A stretch of 22,503 bases of DNA from a virus: the IMG/VR virus record IMGVR_UViG_3300047357_000191, positions 1 to 22,503 of that record; one strand, written 5' to 3'. Below are positions 13,792 to 22,267 of this stretch, piece by piece (the stretch's first letter is position 1; every line of letters starts with the position of its first letter). The position numbers and the translations under genes were made by a program. The notes beneath the pieces were generated by a model. The model saw only the letters and a program-made list of their open reading frames with translations. It searched no databases and was not told where the DNA came from.

Positions 13792-14518
13792 TTAAGTATT
13801 CCTCTACTAACTTTATATCTTTGGGGGAGTCTACTGATAGACCCACATCATCTACATGCACCATCTGAACATCATAACCATTCTCTAAGTATCTCAACAT
13901 CTCTACACTCTCAGATTTCTCTAAACTCTGCATAGGTAGTTCTCTGAATAGTTTAAGTCGTTCTTTAGAGAATGCATAGAGTCCTAGTTGTTGATAAACG
14001 TTTCCATTCTCATGTCGTGGAAAGGGTATACCGAGACGTGAGTAATACATTGCACAATGATATGAATTGAACACTACCTTCACTATATCATTATCCATAA
14101 CCTTGTAGGGTTCGGTAATCTTGACATATGCATTTACAGTTCCGATATTAGGATTGAAGTATTCAATCATCCTATCAATTGCATCAGGGTCAATCAGGGG
14201 TTCGTCACCTTGGATGTTAACATAGATGTCTGCATCAAGTGTATCAAGTGTAAGTGCAATTCGGTCAGTCCCCGTTTCTACATCGTCATCTACCCTGATT
14301 ACATTCAGGTCATTGTCATTACAGTAGTTCTCAATTCGGTCATCATCCGTAACCACGTAGACTTCGTCTAGTTTCTTCGACAACGATGCTCGGTCATAGA
14401 CACGTTGTATCATTGGTTGGCCACTAATCATTGCAAGGGGTTTACCCTCGAATCTAGTTGAACCCCAACGGGAAGGTATTAGACCGACTGTATTGATTTT
14501 GCTCTGTTCCAACAACAT
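13778..14518 (-). CDS. kdsB: CMP-Kdo synthetase (3-deoxy-manno-octulosonate cytidylyltransferase)
   Basis: This enzyme transfers CMP from CTP to Kdo, activating it for lipopolysaccharide inner-core synthesis in the cytoplasm. The 246-residue product has the family's usual length and motifs: the nucleotide-binding N-terminus IPSRWGSTRFEGKPLAMISG (residues 14-33, with QPMIQRVYDRA after it), VYVVTDDDRI, the VNIQGDEPLIDP metal and substrate motif (about 99-110), GLYAFSKERL, and ESVEMLRYLENGYDV near the end. It overlaps the phosphatase gene by 40 bases, with GGTG ahead of the start. A phage copy may feed surface sugar changes in the host, or make a CMP-sugar used elsewhere. Confidence 0.9.
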   Translation of the reverse strand: MLLEQSKINTVGLIPSRWGSTRFEGKPLAMISGQPMIQRVYDRASLSKKLDEVYVVTDDDRIENYCNDNDLNVIRVDDDVETGTDRIALTLDTLDADIYVNIQGDEPLIDPDAIDRMIEYFNPNIGTVNAYVKITEPYKVMDNDIVKVVFNSYHCAMYYSRLGIPFPRHENGNVYQQLGLYAFSKERLKLFRELPMQSLEKSESVEMLRYLENGYDVQMVHVDDVGLSVDSPKDIKLVEEYLNGNN

Positions 14519-15060
14519 TCTATTTCACCATATCCATATTCTGCAAATATAAAGTCCACACCCGATGCATCTGCACATTCTTTGTCTACTATCATGTCAC
14601 CAACATAGACTGCATCACATGGACTTGTATTACAATGTGCAAGAGTATATAGTAGTTGGTCAGGTGAGGGTTTACCTCTTAGACCTTCAGTGGGACAACA
14701 GATAAAATCAAACTCAACATCTAGTTTAGATAGAATGTCATGTGTTCTATCTTTGTGTTTGGATGTAACGACTGCAATCTTTTTACCTTGGGACTTAAGG
14801 TACTTTAAGTGTTGTTCCACACCATCATAGAACTTAATCAAGTCACTGTTTTCTTGAGAGTGGTAATTGTATTCCACCATTAGTTGGTCTTGGTCAGTAA
14901 GTATACCCATCTCAGTTAAGATATCTTTAAAGGGTTTACCGATAAGTTTAAAGTATTCCTCAAAGGGTCTACCAGTGTTAAGGGAGTTGAATGACTTCTC
15001 CATGTTCTCTTCTGAGTCAATCAAGACTCCATCTAAATCAAATACATATAATGTTTTCAT
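14479..15060 (-). CDS. HAD-superfamily phosphatase (phosphoglycolate phosphatase-like)
   Basis: The 193-residue product has all four HAD motifs: nucleophile loop FDLDGVLIDS (residues 7-16, with Asp8 and Asp10), motif II VVTSK (about 97-101), the motif III lysine in RGKPSPD (near 131) and motif IV GDMIVDKECA (about 152-161). The helical cap between motifs I and II is of the phosphoglycolate phosphatase / beta-phosphoglucomutase type. Its coupling to kdsB suggests it could remove phosphate from Kdo-8-phosphate or a related sugar, although true KdsC lacks such a cap. The ATGA overlap with gp4 and GGAAAAAAG upstream set the start. Confidence 0.85.
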   Translation of the reverse strand: MKTLYVFDLDGVLIDSEENMEKSFNSLNTGRPFEEYFKLIGKPFKDILTEMGILTDQDQLMVEYNYHSQENSDLIKFYDGVEQHLKYLKSQGKKIAVVTSKHKDRTHDILSKLDVEFDFICCPTEGLRGKPSPDQLLYTLAHCNTSPCDAVYVGDMIVDKECADASGVDFIFAEYGYGEIECCWNRAKSIQSV

Positions 15061-15509
15061 TTCTTTTTTCCTTTCTTAGGTACTAAGTGGTCTTCAGTTA
15101 ATATTCGGAACCCATACTTTCTATCGTTACAGTATTCATTTGCAGCTGCAAACTTTGCTTGATTGACAACGTAGGTTGCAACTTCGTTGAGGTAACGTTT
15201 GGTTTGTCGTTTAGGTTCCTTCGGGGGTTTGAGTTGTTTCTTGGGTTTAACCTCTATAATCTCACGGACTATTTGTCCCTTTGTGGTTACATACTTTATA
15301 AAGAAGTCAGGAAAGTATCTATGTACTCTTTTATCAACAGGTGATATGTAAGGAATTACAATTTCTTCACTTCCCCATTCGATAATTGCAGTGTTGTTAT
15401 CACAATACATCATGAATCTTCGTTCCCAAAGAGAACGATAATAGATTTTTGTAGGGTCTCCTCTATATTTTTTGTAGTTCTTTGGTTTAAACTTCCCACT
15501 GTATGACAT
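15057..15509 (-). CDS. gp4: gp4 head completion protein
   Basis: This is the homologue of T4 gp4 (also called gp50), which joins the filled head to the tail and has a nuclease-like fold. The product from the second Met is 150 residues, equal to T4. It has SGKFKPKNYKKYRGDPTKI..RSLWERRFM at the start, then WGSEEIVIPYISPVDKR.HRYFPDFFI, EVKPKKQ and RYLNEVATYVVNQAKF...YC, each matching T4 gp4. The D/E..K arrangement (PDFFI then IIEVKPK) is that of restriction-endonuclease-like folds. A Met three codons upstream (15518) is less likely. It leads the minus-strand operon behind a late promoter. Confidence 0.9.
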   Translation of the reverse strand: MSYSGKFKPKNYKKYRGDPTKIYYRSLWERRFMMYCDNNTAIIEWGSEEIVIPYISPVDKRVHRYFPDFFIKYVTTKGQIVREIIEVKPKKQLKPPKEPKRQTKRYLNEVATYVVNQAKFAAANEYCNDRKYGFRILTEDHLVPKKGKKK

Positions 15510-15539
15510 AAATAACAATACTATATTAACGAATATAAC

Positions 15540-15547
15540 TATTTATA
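15540..15547 (-). promoter_or_regulatory. T4-type late promoter on the minus strand
   Basis: TATTTATA on the plus strand reads TATAAATA on the minus strand. The predicted transcription start near 15534 leaves an AT-rich leader of about 25 bases before gp4 at 15509, with no clear Shine-Dalgarno sequence. It can drive all four minus-strand genes. It lies in the 50-base divergent gap before gp48. Confidence 0.7.
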
Positions 15548-15559
15548 CAGGACAAATGC

Positions 15560-16765
15560 ATGGCATCTCTAGACAAACTACTAGGTAAAATTGAAAAAGC
15601 TCAGTCAGCAATCAAATCTTTCAAAGGAACAGTATCAAAATTCAAGAATCTAAACTTCAATTCATTGGTTGATGAACTTGCAGAACAGAAAGGTCTTGCA
15701 AATAGTATACTAGATGCACGAAGAAGTTCTCTGCAAAGACAGTTGTCTGCAAAGAACACATCCAAACGTGCATGTAAAGGTCTACCTGATGAGAACACTA
15801 AGGATTTTATGTATCCACAAGACTTGGATTTTCATGAAAATTATATAACCTTTAAGTCTAGACCTAGAGCATTACAAACAGACTCAGCAGGCACTAACAG
15901 TGGAGTGTTGGGTAAACAAGCAGACTTTGAAGTACATCTATACATTCCCGACACACTTCTATCCCAAGCAAATGTTCAATATAAACAAGAAAGTATAGGT
16001 GGTGTTAATAGAGTTGTAACTGATTTACTTACAGACCCAGGCAATGTCTTTAGTAATACGGGCAAAGAAGGGATGGCTAATATCGGACTTGCTAGTGCAA
16101 TGAAGTTTGCATCTACACTAAGTGGGGGTGGAGTTGAAGCAAAAGCTGGTATGGCTATAAATCCTATGAAGGAAATGATGTTTGAGGGTATAGGATTTCG
16201 TTCATGGAACTTTACATATGAATTTTACCCTAGAAGTAATTGGGAAGCAGCAGAAATAAACCATATCATTTATGCATTTAGAACTGCTATGTTACCCGAC
16301 ACATTTAATTTTGACTTGTTTGAGGGTGGTAATTCAAGTGCTCAAATGTTCCAAGACCAGTTCTTTAACTACCCCAATATATTTGATATAAGTTTTAACG
16401 GCCCGATTAAAGATAGAGTGGATGGGTTTCTTCCAGCAGTTTGCACTAAGTGTGATGTTGACCATACAGGTGGTCAGAAGTTCTCAGTATATGAAGATGG
16501 TCAACCTGTTAAATCTACCATGACATTAGAGTTTATGGAAATAAGGTTAATGACACAAAATAATTATCAAACTCTTTCTCCCGTATCTAATAAGGGTGGT
16601 CTTCTTAAACTCAAAGAAGGGGGTTCTATAATAGAAGGAGACCGAATGACTCTTGGTGATTTGAAGAATAATTATACAGAACTGGGTACAAGTCTTAAGA
16701 AAAATATCGGTGGATTTTTAGGTGACAAAAATATGTCAGGCGAAAATGATGGAGGCACTGGATAA
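15560..16765 (+). CDS. gp48: gp48 baseplate tail tube cap
   Basis: The 401-residue product (T4: 364) carries the gp48 C-terminal signature: SWNFTYEFYPRSNWEAAEINHIIYAFR (about residues 214-240), FFNYPNIFDISF, FLPAVCTKCDVDHTGGQ and STMTLEFMEIRLM (about 320-332). The N-terminal 100 residues are helical and basic. It sits on top of the hub and, with gp54, starts the tail tube. AGGAC lies 8 bases before the ATG. In T4 gp48 directly follows gp29; here the minus-strand island separates the two, so the island has been inserted or inverted between them. Confidence 0.88.
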   Translation: MASLDKLLGKIEKAQSAIKSFKGTVSKFKNLNFNSLVDELAEQKGLANSILDARRSSLQRQLSAKNTSKRACKGLPDENTKDFMYPQDLDFHENYITFKSRPRALQTDSAGTNSGVLGKQADFEVHLYIPDTLLSQANVQYKQESIGGVNRVVTDLLTDPGNVFSNTGKEGMANIGLASAMKFASTLSGGGVEAKAGMAINPMKEMMFEGIGFRSWNFTYEFYPRSNWEAAEINHIIYAFRTAMLPDTFNFDLFEGGNSSAQMFQDQFFNYPNIFDISFNGPIKDRVDGFLPAVCTKCDVDHTGGQKFSVYEDGQPVKSTMTLEFMEIRLMTQNNYQTLSPVSNKGGLLKLKEGGSIIEGDRMTLGDLKNNYTELGTSLKKNIGGFLGDKNMSGENDGGTG

Positions 16766-17475
16766 TGGCAAATGAATTCTTTAAGAACTTTCCCGATGTT
16801 GAGTACACACTTAATGATGGTAAAGTAATATCAATCAAAGACTTTTTCCGAAAGTCTAAAATAGAAACAGAAGCACTCGACAGTTTAGTTTCGTACACTT
16901 ACTATGAAATACAAGATGGTGAAAGACCCGATGTAGTTGCAACTAAACTATATGGTAATGGTGACTTGCATTGGACATTGTTCCTTGCAAACGAATTTAC
17001 TAACTACAATGATTGGCATAAAGACAACCAAACCTTTGAGACATACATGAGTGAAAAGTATGAAGGTCAGTACCTAGTCGGAAATGAAACAACAGATATT
17101 ATAACATCAACCAATAAGTTTTTACTAGGAGAGAAGATAACTTCAACAGGTAAAGAAGCACACGTAGTTAAGGTCGACCCAACTATGAAACGTATTGGTG
17201 TTATAGGAAATCAGTTTGATGGTAATGATGTGGTAACAGGAAGTGTTAGTGGTAAGTCAATGACTGTACTTAATGCAATAGAACAGAGAGATGGTATTGC
17301 ATATTATAAAGACCTCAATGGAGTTAGAAAGAACTTCTTTGAGAATGGGTTCTCTTCTGTATCTTTCTTTGATGAAGAATGGGAAACAAACGAAGCAAAA
17401 AGAAGAATAAAAGTGATACGTCCCGAATTGATTTCTGCAGTAGTTAATCAGTTTGAACGTATTATGTCAGTATAA
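16765..17475 (+). CDS. gp53: gp53 baseplate wedge protein
   Basis: The 236-residue product matches the T4 gp53 family. It has an N-terminal FFRKSK segment, then TYYEIQDGERPDVVATKLYGNGDLHWTLFLANEFTNYNDW (about residues 46-84), which corresponds to the LysM-like 'YGNP.LYW..L..N' wedge motif of T4, and a beta-rich second half with SVSFFDEEWETNEAKRRIKVIRPE near the end. gp53 joins neighbouring wedges around the hub. The ATG overlaps the gp48 stop by one base. Confidence 0.85.
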   Translation: MANEFFKNFPDVEYTLNDGKVISIKDFFRKSKIETEALDSLVSYTYYEIQDGERPDVVATKLYGNGDLHWTLFLANEFTNYNDWHKDNQTFETYMSEKYEGQYLVGNETTDIITSTNKFLLGEKITSTGKEAHVVKVDPTMKRIGVIGNQFDGNDVVTGSVSGKSMTVLNAIEQRDGIAYYKDLNGVRKNFFENGFSSVSFFDEEWETNEAKRRIKVIRPELISAVVNQFERIMSV

Positions 17476-17478
17476 ACT

Positions 17479-18891
17479 ATGAGTAGTAATTATAAAGCAG
17501 GTGAATTTTTCATTGAGGCAATATCAATTGTTACTCAAGCAGGTGAAGTAGTTGATATAACAAAACTTGTTAATAACTTTAGAATGTATGAAAGTATATA
17601 CGAAATGTTTACAAGTGCAGACATATCAGTTGTGGATGGAGTTAACTTACTTAAGAATTTTGAGATTGTAGGTCAGGAAAATGTAAGAATATCTGTAAGA
17701 CAGAAAGAAGGTTTGGAAGATAAGTCTGATAACTCTCAATCTATAGATAGGACATTTAGAATTTACAAAATTCATAACATTCAACGTATAAACGAAACCA
17801 CACAAGCCTATCAATTTTTATGTCAAGACCCTAGGATGATACAAGTACAGAAGGAAAGAATTTCTCAATGTCTCTATGGTTCTTACAGTGCAATGATATT
17901 AGGTATCCTAACTAACAGTATTAAATTAAGAAAAGAAGAGACCGAGGCATGGGTAGACACAATGCCTGCAAACAACCAATTCTTAGCACCCGACATGACT
18001 GTTTATAATTGCATTAAACATATGGTTAGTAATGCAAATACTTCTCTAGATGCACCATGGAGAAACTCATGTTTCTTTTATCAAACACTCAATGGTGGTT
18101 TTAGATTCCATGATATTGCAGAAATGTATCAAAGAGAACATCCAGTTGTTTTCACTAGAACTCCTAAGAATGTAGATAAAGAGAATTATGATATAAACAT
18201 AAACTCTCCACGAGGATTGAATACACAAATACTAGACATTCATAGACCACAAGCTTTCGATGCATTAACAGGTGTTACAAGTGGTATGTATGCGTCTACA
18301 CTTAGAGTATGGAATCCAATAACACAAAGAGTAGAAGAACACATTTACAATATGAAAGATGCATTCAACAGGGATGGTCATATGCATAAACCTTCTGCAC
18401 ATATAGATGTCCAAGAAATTACTGCAACACCTGATGATGCAATAACAACATCAGACCAAAAGTATTCACAAACAGATATTCAACCTGCGGTGAATGAAAC
18501 ATTTGATTCTAAGATTGTTAATGTCGACACCATGGTTCATTCGTATGGTAATGCAACAACACTAGATGCACCACAACCTTTCTTAGGTGAAACATATGAT
18601 GACAATGGTATACTAGAAAGAAATGCATTGATGCATTTACTTCATCAAAATATGTATACAGTAGTAGTTCCATTTAGAACAGACCTAACTGTAGGGACAA
18701 TTGTTAAACTTATGATACCTGAACCTGAAACAGATAAACCTGAAGGTACAGTAGATAAGAAGAATGATAATCGATACTTAATAACTGAAATAAAACTTAT
18801 GGGTAAACCAGCAGACAACCAAGGGACTTTAACAATGACTTGTGTTAGAGAAGGTATATCAAAAGAATTAGAACCGAGTGTAGCAAAATGA
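17479..18891 (+). CDS. gp27: gp27-like baseplate hub protein
   Basis: The 470-residue product has the gp27/VgrG-type hub pattern. A first tube-like domain has EAISIVTQAGEVVDITKLVNNFRMYESIYEMFTSADISVVDGVNLL (about residues 13-59), then a middle domain with a YQFLCQDPRMIQVQKERISQCL helix and PANNQFLAPDMTVYNCIKHM. A C-terminal domain closes with RYLITEIKL...GTLTMTCVREGI. T4 gp27 (391 residues) forms the trimeric torus under the tube that carries gp5. It is immediately followed, with an ATGA overlap, by the gp5-type spike gene, as expected for its binding partner. The exact name is by architecture and context. Confidence 0.8.
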   Translation: MSSNYKAGEFFIEAISIVTQAGEVVDITKLVNNFRMYESIYEMFTSADISVVDGVNLLKNFEIVGQENVRISVRQKEGLEDKSDNSQSIDRTFRIYKIHNIQRINETTQAYQFLCQDPRMIQVQKERISQCLYGSYSAMILGILTNSIKLRKEETEAWVDTMPANNQFLAPDMTVYNCIKHMVSNANTSLDAPWRNSCFFYQTLNGGFRFHDIAEMYQREHPVVFTRTPKNVDKENYDININSPRGLNTQILDIHRPQAFDALTGVTSGMYASTLRVWNPITQRVEEHIYNMKDAFNRDGHMHKPSAHIDVQEITATPDDAITTSDQKYSQTDIQPAVNETFDSKIVNVDTMVHSYGNATTLDAPQPFLGETYDDNGILERNALMHLLHQNMYTVVVPFRTDLTVGTIVKLMIPEPETDKPEGTVDKKNDNRYLITEIKLMGKPADNQGTLTMTCVREGISKELEPSVAK

Positions 18892-19979
18892 GTCAACAAA
18901 TACACCCGAGAATGATGAGTTTTTATGGAGTCGTAGAAGATAGACATGACCCTATGAAGATAGGTAGAGTTCGTGTTCGTATACATGGAATTCACAATGC
19001 AGATAAAACACAAATTGCAACACCTGATTTACCATGGGCCCAAGTTCTACTACCAACAACCTCAGCAGGTCTATCAGGATTTGGAACACAACATGGACTC
19101 GTAGAAGGGTCTACAGTATTTGGTTTCTTTAGAGATTCGTCTCAACAGAACCCAATCATTACTGGAACAGTAGCAGGTATCCCACAAGAAGGATGGAAGG
19201 TTGACGTTACAGGTAAAGAAGTTGCACGTAGTGTGGAGACTGGGTTCAATGACCCAAGAAGGGTTGGTGAAGGAATCAGTGCATATACAGATACTATTGA
19301 TGGAGTTGCAACTACTGAAAACCCTAATAGAAGTTGGGGACTAGAAGTAGGATTAGACGATTCTCCTCAGATACCCGAAAGTATATCATTAAATTACTAT
19401 CCAAAAGCAGACAAGGAAACTGGTAAAACTCTTGAAGCTTCTACTATCACGGAACCAACAACCAAAGAAACACCTTACTACCCATTAGAGTTTGGAGTAA
19501 GTGATGTAGACATCCATGCAAGAGGTGAGATAACATATGCAGACAGAGACTTTTCTCTATTAGATAACATGTCTTATGTCACTAAAGCAAAACCAGTTTA
19601 CCCATTCAATAAAACCCTGAAGACAGAGTCAGGACATCTACTTGAGTTAGACGATACAGTAGGTGCAGAAAGAATATCAGTTGCACATAGGTCGGGAACA
19701 TTCCATTCAATAGAACCCGATGGGTCACAAATGACTAGAATAGTCAATGACCAATACACTGTAATATGCAAAGACAATGAAGTGCATATCGGTGGTAAAG
19801 TAAATGTTGTGATAATGGGTGACTCTAATATTAAGACATATGGTGATGTTAAATTGAAGGGTTATGGTAAAGGTGAGATTGATGTTACAGGAACAATGCT
19901 TATTAAGTCAGGTGATAACATGACTATTCAATCTGCAAAAGTATTGTCCCTAAAAGGTCAAGTCGTACAACAAGGATAA
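18888..19979 (+). CDS. gp5: gp5-type baseplate spike, OB-fold and beta-helix, no lysozyme domain
   Basis: The 363-residue product has the gp5 OB-fold at its N-terminus: YGVVEDRHDPMKIGRVRVRIHGIH (residues 13-36), LPWAQVLLP, then GLVEGSTVFGFFRD..QQNPIITGTVAGIP. After a linker (about 105-245) a C-terminal part from LLELDD to the end has short repeating strands such as VHIGGKVNVVIMGDSNIKTYGDVKLKG, typical of the triple beta-helix needle. T4 gp5 (575 residues) has a lysozyme between these parts; no lysozyme sequence is seen here. The protein forms the membrane-piercing spike on gp27. Confidence 0.87.
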   Translation: MSQQIHPRMMSFYGVVEDRHDPMKIGRVRVRIHGIHNADKTQIATPDLPWAQVLLPTTSAGLSGFGTQHGLVEGSTVFGFFRDSSQQNPIITGTVAGIPQEGWKVDVTGKEVARSVETGFNDPRRVGEGISAYTDTIDGVATTENPNRSWGLEVGLDDSPQIPESISLNYYPKADKETGKTLEASTITEPTTKETPYYPLEFGVSDVDIHARGEITYADRDFSLLDNMSYVTKAKPVYPFNKTLKTESGHLLELDDTVGAERISVAHRSGTFHSIEPDGSQMTRIVNDQYTVICKDNEVHIGGKVNVVIMGDSNIKTYGDVKLKGYGKGEIDVTGTMLIKSGDNMTIQSAKVLSLKGQVVQQG

Positions 19980-19984
19980 TTATA

Positions 19985-21823
19985 ATGACAGAAGAAAAGG
20001 TAGTTGTTACACCAGGCTTAGTTGTAGCTGAAACTGCAAATGCATTGAAGGTTGTATTACCTACTGCACTTCCATGTCCGACTGAGGACATATTCTCTAT
20101 ACCTTCAGTAGAAGATTTACTAAAACCTCTTTTAGAAATTGCACAACTTCCCGAGAAGTTGGATGCAAAACTAGCTTTGATGAAGAAAGAGAAGGAAGAA
20201 GAGATAGTCCTACTCGTCAAGAAGTTAGAGAACCCCGACTTAACTGCAGAGGAAAGAGCTGCAATACTAGAAGAGATAAGAATTGCAGAAGACTATGTTG
20301 ACAATGTTATTATGGGTGAACTCTTTGAACAGTTCAGAGACATAAAAAAATCTATTGAAAAGTATTTTGATAAATTACAAAAACTACTTAGTCCATATTG
20401 GAAAGAGTCCGAAGGGAAGAAAAATTTACAACAGGAACTTACGGATGCTATCGATGAGTTGGTTGCAGATTTTCATATGTATATTCCTAACAAAATATCA
20501 GAGTTGATAGGAAAAATTGTACCACTTAGTTTAACCATTAACATCCTAGGTTTATCAATTGATATTGTTAAATTGGTAACTACTCCTTCTTATAGGGATG
20601 AGATAACAGACCAAATAGCTGGGAAGAATTTTGTAACTCAAATTATATCTAAAAGAAAACGACTTGCAGAAGTTAACAAAGAGTTAATGAATGCAAAGAA
20701 CATGACTATAGAACAAATTGAGACATTAGAGAAACAGAAAGAACAACTAGAAAAAGAAATCCTTGCACTAGAAGAAAAGAGACGTGCATGGGTTGATAAG
20801 TTTTTTAATTTAGTTCCTGATGCAATCAGGAAGTTTGATGGTAAACTCTCAGAACTTAATGAAGATAGAAAGGCAAAACTCACATGGGACTACATCAAAA
20901 CAGAAATTAAAGAATGGGTTACGAATGCACATATAAAAGCATTAGAGAAACTTATTGATTTGTTTGATGAGATATGGGACTTACTTGGATTACCCGAGTT
21001 ACCAATATCATCTATACAAGAACTATTGACAATGGACATACCTGCGTTAATAGAAAAGGTCAAAGCATCCCTAAAGAGAAAGTTTCAAACTACTGCTAGT
21101 GAACTTAGAGAAAAGATTGCAGAGATTGATAAGAAACTGGAAACTGAAACCGACCCTGCTACGATTGATAAACTAAACGAAGAGAAGAGAGAACTAGAAC
21201 AGAAACTTTTAGATGAGAAAGGAAAGTATCTAAGACAATTGGAAGAAGCAGTACTTGGATTTGAGATACCAATTATAGGAATGACCATTGAGGAGATAAT
21301 AGGAAAGGATACTCGTACTAATTCAACCCTTGAAGAAAGACTACAAAGATTTGAAGAAAGGTTAGTAGACTTCAAAGAGAACTGGCAACAGAAACTTCTC
21401 TTTGCATGGGTCAAGTTAATAAAGAAATTCCTACAAGCAATCGGATTAGGTAAGTTAATCGATATGTTATTGTTAACTATGTGTGACTTCCTAAACCTAA
21501 TTGGAAATCCATTTGCAGCTATGATTACTATACCTAATTTAGATGGTATAATAGATTCATCGACATACAAACCTACAGTTCGTGTTGCAAATAAGGGTGA
21601 CAGTAGACTAGACTCAACATTAAAGGCCTCAGATGGAACTGCATTGGGTAATTCATTCCCTATCGATGGTAATAGTGGAGATTTATATGTATTTGTTAAT
21701 GGAGTCAGACAAGTTGAGGGTTCTGCAGACAATGAGTTTAGTGTAGTTGGTAACAATATAGTTATGAACACATTATTAGATGAAGGTTTGGTTGTTTGTG
21801 CAATTAAGGTTCCAACTGATTAA
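19985..21823 (+). CDS. Large coiled-coil structural protein of the baseplate module
   Basis: The 612-residue product is mostly helical. Charged coiled coils lie at about 55-105 (EKLDAKLALMKKEKEEEIVLL), 225-285 (RLAEVNKEL...EKQKEQLEKEIL) and 365-425 (REKIAEIDKKLE...EEKRELEQKL), between hydrophobic helical parts. From about residue 535 a beta-rich C-terminal domain contains DLYVFVNGVRQVEG..NEFSVVGNNI, a pattern common in phage fibre and particle proteins. No T4 counterpart is evident at this place between gp5 and gp25. AAGGA precedes the start by about 8 bases. It is probably a virion protein linked to the spike or wedge. Confidence 0.72.
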   Translation: MTEEKVVVTPGLVVAETANALKVVLPTALPCPTEDIFSIPSVEDLLKPLLEIAQLPEKLDAKLALMKKEKEEEIVLLVKKLENPDLTAEERAAILEEIRIAEDYVDNVIMGELFEQFRDIKKSIEKYFDKLQKLLSPYWKESEGKKNLQQELTDAIDELVADFHMYIPNKISELIGKIVPLSLTINILGLSIDIVKLVTTPSYRDEITDQIAGKNFVTQIISKRKRLAEVNKELMNAKNMTIEQIETLEKQKEQLEKEILALEEKRRAWVDKFFNLVPDAIRKFDGKLSELNEDRKAKLTWDYIKTEIKEWVTNAHIKALEKLIDLFDEIWDLLGLPELPISSIQELLTMDIPALIEKVKASLKRKFQTTASELREKIAEIDKKLETETDPATIDKLNEEKRELEQKLLDEKGKYLRQLEEAVLGFEIPIIGMTIEEIIGKDTRTNSTLEERLQRFEERLVDFKENWQQKLLFAWVKLIKKFLQAIGLGKLIDMLLLTMCDFLNLIGNPFAAMITIPNLDGIIDSSTYKPTVRVANKGDSRLDSTLKASDGTALGNSFPIDGNSGDLYVFVNGVRQVEGSADNEFSVVGNNIVMNTLLDEGLVVCAIKVPTD

Positions 21824-21831
21824 CGGAGTGT

Positions 21832-21839
21832 TATAAATA
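21832..21839 (+). promoter_or_regulatory. T4-type late promoter TATAAATA before gp25
   Basis: This is an exact TATAAATA whose expected transcription start, 6 bases after its end, is 21845, the A of the gp25 ATG. The local sequence TATAAATAGAAGTATG is nearly identical to that at 8553. The preceding CGGAG (21823-21827) is too far (17 bases) to serve gp25 and lies before the promoter. Confidence 0.78.
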
Positions 21840-21844
21840 GAAGT

Positions 21845-22267
21845 ATGGCAGTTAATATTAAATCAGAAGGCAAGAATGTTGCAACTCCGAACAGGTATAA
21901 AGACTTAGATATTTTCTTTACACCTCATCCAGTCACGGGTGACATAACAGTAAAAACTGATACGGATGCAATAAGACGTTCTGTAAGAAACATAGTCCTA
22001 ACCAATAAATATGAGAGACCATTTAAACCAAATTTTGGTGGTTCTCTTAGAGACATGTTGTTCGAATTGGACACTATGCCGAAAATTAGAAGGGTAAAAG
22101 AACGAATAGTAAAAACTGTAGAAACATTTGAACCTAGAGTTAATAACGTATCAGTAATATTAGAAGAGAGTCAAAATACAAACACAATTAGATGTACTAT
22201 ATTCTATAATATCAACAATAGTGTATCTAATCAGAGAGTAGAATTCACACTAACAAGGGCAAGATAA
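21845..22267 (+). CDS. gp25: gp25 baseplate wedge protein
   Basis: The 140-residue product belongs to the gp25/GPW family of sheath initiators. It has YKDLDIFFTPHPVTGDITVKTDTDAIRRSVRNIVLTNKYERPFKPNFGGSLRDMLFE (about residues 18-75), with the conserved ERPF.P.FG motif, and an EPRV...V beta strand pair after it. gp25 connects the wedge to the first ring of the contractile sheath. The gene starts at the predicted late transcription start and overlaps gp6 by one base. Confidence 0.92.
   Translation: MAVNIKSEGKNVATPNRYKDLDIFFTPHPVTGDITVKTDTDAIRRSVRNIVLTNKYERPFKPNFGGSLRDMLFELDTMPKIRRVKERIVKTVETFEPRVNNVSVILEESQNTNTIRCTIFYNINNSVSNQRVEFTLTRAR

Noticed and set aside
21085-21771. A 228-codon open frame on the minus strand
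   Set aside because: It is antisense to the 19985-21823 gene, Ser-rich and low-complexity. It is a shadow of the coding strand.
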